Below, piece by piece: positions 1 to 6,100 of a stretch of DNA of 7,312 nucleotides. Location: the NCBI GenBank assembly GCA_030628755.1, contig DAOVQH010000121.1, positions 1 through 7,312 of the forward strand. The letters are read 5' to 3'. The notes below the pieces were generated by a model. The model made no database searches. It was not told the origin of the DNA and was given only the letters and a program-made list of their open reading frames with translations. Positions within the stretch are counted from its first letter, which is position 1; every line of letters starts with the position of its first letter. A program made the position numbers and the translations under genes. The stretch comes from Candidatus Cloacimonadota bacterium (lineage in GTDB: Bacteria > Cloacimonadota > Cloacimonadia > Cloacimonadales > TCS61).

Positions 1-53
1 CATACTTCCCTACGGGGTAAACTTACGAGTCGAAAAACCTTAGTATGAAGAAC

Positions 54-100
54 TCGACGCTCCTGCGTCAGAAAGGTTGAATTAAACGCAGAGCGTCCGA
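54..100. repeat. Imperfect stem-loop
   Basis: GACGCTCCTGCGT at 56-68 pairs with ACGCAGAGCGTC at 86-97, leaving one bulged base; a few more pairs (TCG with CGA) extend the outside. The loop contains AAGGTTGAATTAA (73-85), which recurs in reverse complement at 2638-2650. No T-tract follows on either strand, so a simple terminator is unlikely. Confidence 0.55.
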
Positions 101-285
101 CTATTATGTTCACAAGGATAACAAAAATTTGGCAAGTTTTTAGACAAAAAAAGATGAAAACAGAATGTTGATTATGAAGCACTTTCCGAAGCTTCTAACG
201 GAGAAATTCTTAAAAAATAAGATTCGGAAAGTTTTTAGTGTTTTAATAGGAGACGGAGTCTTGAGTTAAGTTGGAATGATTCAAT
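73..285 (+). repeat. Diverged dispersed repeat, copy 1 (inverted partner at 2485-2650)
   Basis: Three blocks occur in order: AAGGTTGAATTAA (73-85), a CTTTCCGAA-bounded inverted repeat (181-232), and GTCTTGAGTTAAGTTG (258-273). The same blocks occur in reverse order and reverse complement downstream: 2490-2505 matches the third block over 16 of 16 bases, 2542-2621 resembles the second, and 2638-2650 matches the first over 13 of 13. Sequence between blocks is largely diverged. The two copies flank the nfu and GTPase genes. The boundaries are estimates. Confidence 0.5.
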
Positions 286-449
286 GGATTTTTCGATTTC
301 TAACTCCTCTTTGCAAAAGAGGGGACAAGACAGTCCGGCGGAGACGGAAGTTAGATGGGGTTGAGAAAAAAATCGATCATTTCATGAGTTATCACACAAG
401 CTGTGAAGCTATAGAACGAGTTTAATATGATATTTGATACTTCTTATTA

Positions 450-485
450 ATAAGCCCTGCTTGCAGCAGGCAAGCTCTGGCTTAT
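450..485. repeat. Nested hairpin just downstream of nfu
   Basis: The outer arms ATAAGCC (450-456) and GGCTTAT (479-485) enclose inner arms GCTTGC (459-464) and GCAAGC (470-475) around an AGCAG loop. It lies 19 bases beyond the nfu stop codon on the minus strand, so it may form at the end of that transcript, but it lacks a U-tract and is not a canonical terminator. The frame TAAGCC...GGCTTATAAAT recurs at 2448-2467 with a different, shorter centre. Confidence 0.5.
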
Positions 486-503
486 AAATGATTCTATTGA
501 AAT

Positions 504-731
504 TTAAACAGATATAACTTTCTTTATTTCTGGAATCTCTTCTTTTAAGACCCTTTCAATTCCTGCCTTAAGTGTGAGAGTAGCCATCGGGCAATTTCCA
601 CATGCACCTTGCAGTTTTACCTCAACAACACCATCTTCTCTTACTTTTATGAGTTTACAATCTCCACCATCTGCTTGAAGTGATGGACGAACTTTATTTA
701 ATACAGCTTGAACTTTTTCTTTATCTATCAT
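504..731 (-). CDS. NifU C-terminal domain (Nfu-type) Fe-S cluster scaffold protein
   Basis: This 75-residue protein is essentially one NifU C-terminal (Nfu) domain, the cytosolic scaffold or carrier that binds a [4Fe-4S] cluster at a dimer interface and passes it to apoproteins. The signature is clear: an N-terminal helix with RPSLQADGGD at residues 15-24, and the cluster-binding motif CGNCPMA at 44-50, with Cys44 and Cys47 as ligands. There is no NifU N-terminal or A-type domain, so it is the short stand-alone form common in anaerobes. The start is supported by GGAGG at 738-742, six bases upstream of ATG. It is transcribed alone and divergently from the GTPase gene, with 186 bases between the two starts. 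Family assignment is secure; the exact client proteins cannot be read from the sequence. Confidence 0.95.
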   Translation of the reverse strand: MIDKEKVQAVLNKVRPSLQADGGDCKLIKVREDGVVEVKLQGACGNCPMATLTLKAGIERVLKEEIPEIKKVISV

Positions 732-801
732 TTATTTCCTCCATATTATTTTTCTAATACTCAAAAATAATATAAATAAAATTAGTAAAGAAAAAAGGTA
801 T

Positions 802-830
802 AATTTATCATTTTTTTATTTAAATCTCAA
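802..830 (-). promoter_or_regulatory. Candidate sigma70-like promoter for the Nfu gene
   Basis: On the minus strand TTGAGA (830-825) and TAAATT (807-802) are separated by 17 bases and lie about 70 bases upstream of the start codon. The surrounding DNA is very AT-rich, so chance matches are expected, and FCB-group bacteria often use a different promoter consensus. Confidence 0.3.
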
Positions 831-862
831 TTCTCTACATAATATGAAATATCTTGACTTTA

Positions 863-881
863 AACCTTTTATTTAAAGGTT
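863..881. promoter_or_regulatory. Inverted repeat in the divergent promoter region (possible operator)
   Basis: AACCTTT (863-869) and AAAGGTT (875-881) form a perfect 7-bp inverted repeat around TATTT. It overlaps two TTGACT hexamers (854-859 and 880-885), 36 bases before the GTPase start. The position suits a repressor site or a short leader hairpin, but no regulator is identifiable. Confidence 0.3.
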
Positions 882-917
882 GACTATGAAAAAATTCAAA
901 ATAACAAAGGAGAAGAA

Positions 918-2231
918 ATGAAACGCAAAGTCATCATAATGGGTGCTGCCGGTCGTGATTTTCATAACTTCAACCTAAATTACAGGGATAATGAAAATTT
1001 TGATGTTGTTGCTTTTACTGCAACTCAGATCCCGGACATAGACGAAAGGAAATATCCTGCAGAATTAGCAGGGAAACTCTATCCGAATGGAATCCCGATT
1101 TATGCTGAGGAAGAACTTGTTGAACTAATAAAAAAATACGATATTGACCAGGTTGTGTTTGCTTACAGCGATGTACCTCACGAAAGAGTAATGCATAATG
1201 CTTCTCTTGTAAATGCTACAGGTGCCGATTTTATTTTATTAGGTGTAAAGAACAGCCGAGTTAAAACCATCAAACCCCTTGTTACAATCTGTGCTGTTAG
1301 GACTGGTTGTGGTAAAAGCCAGACCACGCGCAAGGTTGTGGAAACCCTCAAAGACAAAGGTTATAAAGTGGCTATTATCCGACATCCCATGCCATATGGC
1401 GATTTAGTTAAACAAAAAGTACAAAGATTTGCAGAAATTTCCGACCTTAAGAAACATAGCTGTACAATTGAAGAAATGGAAGAATACGAACCACATATTA
1501 AAATGGGAAATGTAGTTTATGCTGGAGTGGATTACGAAGCTATTGTTCGTGAAGCAGAAAAGGAAGCTGACGTAATCGTATGGGATGGTGGAAATAACGA
1601 TACACCATTTTATACTTCAGACAAAGAATTGAAAATCGTTATGGTCGATCCCCTGAGACCTGATGATGAAATTACATATTACCCCGGAGAAACTAACCTT
1701 TACCTTGCAGATGTGATTGTTATTAATAAGATAGTTTCTGCTGATCCGGAAGGAATTCAGATAGTCCGTGAAAATATTCACCTGGCTAATCCTGATGCGA
1801 TTGTGATTGATGGCGCTTCTCCAGTTACAGTGGATAAACCGGAATTGATCAAAGGAGCACGTGTGCTGGTTGTGGAAGATGGCCCAACTTTAACACATGG
1901 AGAAATGACTTATGGCGCAGGTGTGGTTGCTGCTGAAAAATACGGTGCTGCCGAATTTGTGGATCCTCGTGAATTTGCTGTGGGAACAATTGCAGAAACT
2001 TTTAAAAATTTTCCTGAAATTGAAGGTCTCCTTCCTGCAATGGGATATGGTGAACAGCAAATAAAAGACCTGGAAGCAACAATAAATGCAGCTAAATGTG
2101 ATGTTGTTATTATCGCAACCCCAATAGATTTAAGAAGAATTGTGAAAATTAATAAACCAGCTGTCCAGGTGAAGTACGAACTCCAGGAAATCGGTCATCC
2201 TACGATTGAGGATGTATTGAGAGATTTTTGA
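918..2231 (+). CDS. Predicted GTPase related to cyclic 2,3-diphosphoglycerate synthetase
   Basis: This 437-residue protein has a Rossmann-like N-terminal part (VIIMGAAGRDF, residues 5-15) followed by a SIMIBI-type P-loop NTPase. The P-loop is VRTGCGKSQTTR at 127-138, with Lys133 and Ser134. VWDGGNNDTPF at 221-231 is a probable Walker B-like, metal-binding segment, and VIVINK at 266-271 resembles the NKxD base-recognition strand. The order matches the family of archaeal cyclic 2,3-diphosphoglycerate synthetase, which in methanogens forms an intramolecular phosphoanhydride in a thermoprotective solute. Bacterial members are usually called predicted GTPases and their substrate is not established, so the archaeal activity should not be assumed here. 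The start is supported by AAAGGAG at 906-912, five bases before ATG. The gene is apparently monocistronic and ends at an intrinsic terminator. The frame is intact and full length. Confidence 0.88.
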   Translation: MKRKVIIMGAAGRDFHNFNLNYRDNENFDVVAFTATQIPDIDERKYPAELAGKLYPNGIPIYAEEELVELIKKYDIDQVVFAYSDVPHERVMHNASLVNATGADFILLGVKNSRVKTIKPLVTICAVRTGCGKSQTTRKVVETLKDKGYKVAIIRHPMPYGDLVKQKVQRFAEISDLKKHSCTIEEMEEYEPHIKMGNVVYAGVDYEAIVREAEKEADVIVWDGGNNDTPFYTSDKELKIVMVDPLRPDDEITYYPGETNLYLADVIVINKIVSADPEGIQIVRENIHLANPDAIVIDGASPVTVDKPELIKGARVLVVEDGPTLTHGEMTYGAGVVAAEKYGAAEFVDPREFAVGTIAETFKNFPEIEGLLPAMGYGEQQIKDLEATINAAKCDVVIIATPIDLRRIVKINKPAVQVKYELQEIGHPTIEDVLRDF

Positions 2232-2250
2232 AGTAAAGATGTAAAAATAA

Positions 2251-2284
2251 CAGGGCAGATCATTTGATTTGCCCTGATTTTTTA
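2251..2284 (+). terminator. Intrinsic terminator of the GTPase gene
   Basis: CAGGGCAGATCA (2251-2262) pairs with TGATTTGCCCTG (2265-2276), a 12-bp stem with one G-U pair; the innermost pairs would open into a small loop. TTTTTT follows at 2278-2283. It begins 19 bases after the stop codon, the textbook position for Rho-independent termination. Confidence 0.88.
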
Positions 2285-2306
2285 TTCTCCAATTATTTGA
2301 TAGTTA

Positions 2307-2344
2307 CGTTGGTTCAGTCCGGCAGTTGCCGGATGAACCAAACG
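2307..2344. repeat. Nested hairpin, TCCGGCA/TGCCGGA core inside TTGGTTCA/TGAACCAA arms
   Basis: Outer arms TTGGTTCA (2309-2316) and TGAACCAA (2334-2341) enclose the core TCCGGCAGTTGCCGGA (2318-2333), with a single unpaired G at 2317. CG at both ends (2307-2308 and 2343-2344) adds two pairs. No U-tract follows. The core recurs at 2903-2918 and 6665-6680 in different arms, and the arms recur at 2402-2426 with a different core. Confidence 0.7.
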
Positions 2345-2358
2345 TTTTGAATACATGA

Positions 2359-2377
2359 TTCGATTTGCAAAATCGAA
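2359..2377. repeat. Perfect 8-bp hairpin with GCA loop
   Basis: TTCGATTT (2359-2366) and AAATCGAA (2370-2377) flank a GCA loop. The centre TTTGCAAA is the same as in the hairpin at 306-322, which has different outer arms. Confidence 0.6.
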
Positions 2378-2401
2378 CCAGCTGTAGTTACCCAGCAGAG
2401 T

Positions 2402-2426
2402 TGGTTCAACCGTGTCGGTTGAACCA
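2402..2426. repeat. Perfect 11-bp hairpin with TGT loop
   Basis: TGGTTCAACCG (2402-2412) and CGGTTGAACCA (2416-2426) form a perfect stem around TGT. Its outer seven pairs, TGGTTCA/TGAACCA, are identical to the arms of the nested hairpin at 2307-2344. The following ATATTATTTATTTTC is T-rich, so weak termination on the plus strand is possible. Confidence 0.7.
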
Positions 2427-2447
2427 TATTATTTATTTTCGGACCGC

Positions 2448-2462
2448 TAAGCCAAAGGCTTA
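2448..2462. repeat. Short hairpin TAAGCC/GGCTTA
   Basis: TAAGCC (2448-2453) and GGCTTA (2457-2462) flank AAA. The flank continues TAAAT as in the longer nested hairpin at 450-485, so the two share outer arms but have different centres. Confidence 0.45.
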
Positions 2463-2484
2463 TAAATCGGAGAGCCATCCCTAA

Positions 2485-2650
2485 CAATTCAACTTAACTC
2501 AAGACCCTCCGAGCTTAAGTCAAGTTTCAAGGGTTCTCATCCTTTCCGAAGCTTCCCCAAAAGAATTCTTCCTGCTAACCTGTCCGGGCGTAGCGTAGCG
2601 AAGACTGAGATTAGGAAAGTTCTCGCCCAATGCAAACTTAATTCAACCTT
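2485..2650 (-). repeat. Diverged dispersed repeat, copy 2 (inverted relative to 73-285)
   Basis: It contains CAACTTAACTCAAGAC (2490-2505), the exact reverse complement of 258-273. A block bounded by CTTTCCGAA (2542-2550) and TTAGGAAAG (2611-2619) parallels 181-232. TTAATTCAACCTT (2638-2650) is the reverse complement of 73-85. The order is reversed, as expected for an inverted copy. No transposase or terminal target-site duplication is recognisable. Boundaries are estimates. Confidence 0.5.
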
Positions 2651-2695
2651 CCGAATCTTCTTTCATCAGAAAACTTGAAAGAAAGCTTCGGAAGG
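2647..2695. repeat. Long near-perfect palindrome
   Basis: CCTTCCGAA (2647-2655) pairs with TTCGGAAGG (2687-2695). Inside, CTTCTTTCA (2657-2665) pairs with TGAAAGAAAG (2676-2685) with a small bulge, giving about 18 pairs around a loop of about 10 bases. The outer arms resemble the CTTTCCGAA/TTCGGAAAG arms at 181-232, so this belongs to the same repeat family. Confidence 0.65.
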
Positions 2696-2700
2696 GAACA

Positions 2701-2740
2701 TAAAAGAAGCGACACCAATAAAAGTGTCGCATTTATTTTT
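2701..2740. terminator. Bidirectional terminator-like hairpin
   Basis: GCGACAC (2709-2715) and GTGTCGC (2724-2730) form a perfect 7-bp stem around CAATAAAA. On the plus strand ATTTATTTTT follows; on the minus strand TTCTTTTA follows (2708-2701). It can therefore stop transcription both ways, which suits its place between the convergent GTPase and surface protein genes. It lies about 200 bases past the end of the surface protein reading frames. Confidence 0.6.
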
Positions 2741-2748
2741 AAATCTCT

Positions 2749-2774
2749 CGTATCCAAGCCCCAGCTTGGATACG
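2749..2774. repeat. Perfect 11-bp hairpin
   Basis: CGTATCCAAGC (2749-2759) and GCTTGGATACG (2764-2774) flank a CCCA loop. It has no U-tract of its own on the plus strand. On the minus strand it precedes the terminator-like hairpin at 2701-2740 by about 20 bases. Confidence 0.65.
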
Positions 2775-2890
2775 TTATAAAGATCATATTCACCTTCGGA
2801 ACGGTCAATTTCTTTTATTATTTCTTTCAGACCTTTTCACCCTTCGCAGTATGCTACGGAGAACGGGCCGAATGGTTATAGAACTGAATC

Positions 2891-2930
2891 AACCGTTGCG
2901 AATCCGGCAGCTGCCGGAGTTCGCAAGGTT
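2891..2930. repeat. Nested hairpin, TCCGGCA/TGCCGGA core inside TTGCGAA/TTCGCAA arms
   Basis: AACC (2891-2894) pairs with GGTT (2927-2930), TTGCGAA (2896-2902) with TTCGCAA (2920-2926), and the core TCCGGCAGCTGCCGGA (2903-2918) is a perfect palindrome. It begins 8 bases beyond the sorting-domain stop codon (2938) on the minus strand, so it will form at the 3' end of that transcript. No U-tract follows. Confidence 0.7.
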
Positions 2931-2937
2931 TATGTCA

Positions 2938-3132
2938 CTATTTCAACAAAATCATCTTCCTTGTTTCGGTTATGGTTTGTGTTTGTAATTTATAGAAATA
3001 GACTCCTGAGCTTTGACTGGTTGCATCCCACTGGAAATAATTATGCTGCCCTGTTTCAAATTGGTGAGATTCTATCAGTTGCCCTTTGATATTGTAAATT
3101 GAAAGAACTCCTGTTTCAATTTCTTTTTCTCT
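2938..3132 (-). pseudogene. Frameshifted T9SS type A (Por-type) C-terminal sorting domain of the surface protein
   Basis: Read on the minus strand in the frame ending at TAG (2940-2938), 64 codons encode an unmistakable sorting-domain tail: LSIYNIKGQLIES, then SSGVYFYKL, ending in TRKMILLK. In the T9SS family this domain targets a secreted protein to the outer-membrane translocon and is removed or anchored at the cell surface. The upstream 1132-residue frame stops at 3116, inside this segment. Removing one A from the run at 3124-3128 joins FIKRK to EIETG and gives a continuous protein of about 1191 residues. The usual first strand of the domain (a YPNPF-like motif) is not visible upstream, so the domain may be shortened as well as out of frame. 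It could be a real mutation or a homopolymer sequencing error. Confidence 0.85.
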
Positions 3133-6100
3133 TTATGAATTTATCCGAATCGTATCTTCTCGATTTTCTACCCGGATGATAAGCATCTTGTGAACCAGAA
3201 TCCTTAGACCTGATTGTTTCTGTGCTTGCTTTTACATAATAGAATTTCTTCACTTCCGTTATTGAAGTACTCCAGATTGTATCAGTAACTGTTGCCAAAC
3301 TATCAAACCCGGTATAAGGATCATCTGAAGCATAAATTTTATATGAATTCGCTCCTGTAACTGCATCCCATTCAATATGAACAGAATCTGATGAAATTGA
3401 TATTGTTATATTTGTTGGGGCAGAAAGAGTTCCACCTTGATATTCATAACATCCCATATCAATTATTCCATTTACTATTCTTGGATTTCCATCTAAATCA
3501 TAATCCGGTAAATTTAAGCCAGTTGTGTCTGGATTTCCTGCATCAATACAGGGAGAACTTGTCTGAAGACGATAATCTCCATTATCGGGATCTACAAACA
3601 TAGGATTATAATCAATATTACCATCCAACCAATTAACAGTACCCCAATTGTTAGTAACAATACCTGCTGACTCACCACCTTGTATATTTGAATAAGAAAC
3701 AGTTATCTGACAAGGAGCGTAATAATAATTATATGGTGCAAAATATACTTCATCAGAATATAGATCATAATAAAATATACAATTAATCAAATTTACGCTG
3801 GTACCTTGCCAACAGTACATACCACCACCAAAAATTGCTTCATTTCTGACACTGGTTACATTTGTAAGTGTCAGATAGCTTGCACAACAATGCAGACCAC
3901 CACCTTTATTAGATGAACTTCCATAAATTAATAAATTTGATAGATTTAAGTTGTAATTATTATTACAATAAAATCCACCTCCCATTGATGATAAACCATT
4001 AGTTAAAATAATGTTTTCAATACTTAAGTCATGTACATTCGTACACTTAATGACAGTATTAGATTCTTCTGCATCCAATATTACAGGACCTTCTTCAGTA
4101 CCGGCTAAAGAAACATAACTCAAACAATTAATTGGAAACACTTCTCCGTTGGTCGAAGGACTATAAATACCATCTAATAGATAAATAATATGTATATCAG
4201 AGCTATTATAAAAAATGTTATCTAATGCAAAACCAATAGTTAGAAATGGAGAATCTGATGTTATTCCAGTGTTTTCATTATTACCATTTACTGGATCAAC
4301 ATATAAATCAGAATCTATTAGTGTTTTTAACCCATGTAAGATATCAAATGTAAATTTATTAATTGGATATGCATATGAATCTGTAGGATTAGATACTGTA
4401 AATGTGTCTACAACAATATGTACTATTTGTGAGGTATCATTGTATAAGTCGCTTCCATTGCAGACAGCAATATTGTTATAAATATTAAAATTACTTATAG
4501 AATTAAAATTTGGAGCAGAATCAAAATAAATTCCCCCACCATAATGAGCTGAATTATTGTTAATTGTAACATTAGAAATATTCAATACAGAATTAACATA
4601 AATTTTAATTCCACCACCACCTAAATAGCCTGCATTATTATTATAAATATTTACATTCAATAGACTCAAATCTGATTCACTACATAAAATACCACCACCA
4701 TAATTGCCAAAAATATTTGAATTTATTATACTTGCATTTGAATTATCCGTAATAAATATACCTCTACCAGTATTATTGCTAACCGTTGAATTTGATATAT
4801 TAATGGTTGAATTATCACAATTAATAATACCGCCTTCCATTGAATCACTATCATTATTCGACACTGTTACATTATCTAAAGTAATATTTGAATTAGAAAA
4901 TTGAATATGGCAACCTCCATTAGTCAAAGTAACATTTTCAAAACTTGAATTTGAATAACTGCAATAAATTGCATACCCCCTTGAGTTTGATATAATTACA
5001 TCTTTAAATATTGGACTAGAATGACTACAATCAATTACTTTCCAATAAGATACACTAGCATTATTATCAAGTAAACAGTAATTTATTAAAACTTTATCGT
5101 AATATCTAAACTCAAGAGCAGGATTTGCTTTGCAATATTGTAATTTACTAAATACAATCTTTGAAGAATCATTTGTTGATGGAGTATTATCAAATTTTAT
5201 TCCACCCCATCCTCCATCTGTATTACCCCAACTAAAATTTGAAAATCCAGATGTATCAGCAACTGTAAAACTAATACTATCTGTTTGTGTACCTATTGCT
5301 AACAATCTTCCTTGAACATTAAACTTAAAATAATCATTGAATATAACTTCAACCCCTGGTTCGATAGTAAGTGTTTGAGAATCAGGAATTGTAATTTCTC
5401 CATTAATGTAATAAGGTGAATTTTCTAATGCCCAATTACCATTTACATTACCACTTCCAATTGATGTGCCTGAATATACTGTAATATAATCAATTTTTGT
5501 ATCTGTGTCTGAATATCCATTTTCATCATTAACTGTTAATGATACTGTATATATACCTGGATTTTGATACATATGTCTAATTGTATCTATATATGAAGTA
5601 TATGTTGTATCCGCTCCATCTCCAAAATCCCAATACCATTCTATAATTGATCCTGTTCCTGAAGTAGATTGATCTGTAAAATTAAATGTCGTTGAAGCAC
5701 ATCCAGATTGTATATCTGAACTAAAACTAGCTGTTGGATAAAACTCAATAACATGAATAACACCTTCCTCACCATTTGCTTGATGGCCAGGCACATCGCA
5801 ATAAAAAATATAATCTCCAACTTCCATTGGTAGGAAAGGTATACCTCTTGTTTGACCCCCCGCTACTCCGATAGCAACACCTTGATAAGAAGGGTCAGTA
5901 AATTTAAAAACATGTGCTCCATCTAAGCTGGTTAATACCAAAAAAACCAGATAATTCTTTTTAACAGTAAATTCGTCAGGAATGAAGCTACCTGGCTGTA
6001 CATAAAGTCGTGTAGCATATGGTGGTATATCATTCTCAGATAGTGAAACTGTCTGTTGTGGAGCTTGCGGAGATCCAGGCAAATCTCCTTGATGTAAGGG

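Larger units (their letters stand above)
1..503. other. Non-coding, repeat-rich intergenic region
   Basis: I see no credible gene here: frames are short, without ribosome binding sites or recognisable protein motifs. The stretch holds several inverted repeats: a stem-loop at 54-100, a 10-bp pair at 181-190/223-232, a 7-bp hairpin with a GCA loop at 306-322 (CCTCTTT/AAAGAGG), and a nested hairpin at 450-485. It also holds one copy of a diverged repeat whose inverted partner lies at about 2485-2650. Positions 335-347 carry a degenerate version (TCCGGC, then CGGA) of the GC-rich palindrome core seen at 2318, 2903 and 6665. Confidence 0.6.
2285..2937. other. Non-coding hairpin cluster between convergent genes
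   Basis: There is no credible gene in this stretch between two convergent genes. An open frame at 2675-2881 (+) has no ribosome binding site and runs straight through three hairpins. The region contains at least seven hairpins (listed separately) and the inverted copy of the dispersed repeat. A motif CGTAGCGTAGCGAAG at 2588-2602 has an approximate inverted relative near 2845-2862. The density of palindromes is far above what termination of two genes needs. Confidence 0.65.

Noticed and set aside
2675..2881. Open frame of 68 codons on the plus strand
   Set aside because: No ribosome binding site; it begins inside the palindrome at 2647-2695 and reads through the hairpins at 2709-2730 and 2749-2774. 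The protein has no recognisable motif.
2285..2937. CRISPR array
   Set aside because: The repeats are palindromes with unequal spacing and different arms, not identical direct repeats with uniform spacers, and no cas gene is visible.
3100..3140. Programmed ribosomal frameshifting to reach the sorting domain
   Set aside because: The site needs a +1 shift and shows no recognised slippery heptamer with a downstream pseudoknot; a mutation or sequencing error is simpler, especially with two similar breaks in the toxin gene.
4704..5315. Plus-strand open frames opposite the beta-helix region
   Set aside because: They are antisense to a long coding frame with clear domain structure, are strongly hydrophobic by composition shadowing, and lack ribosome binding sites.
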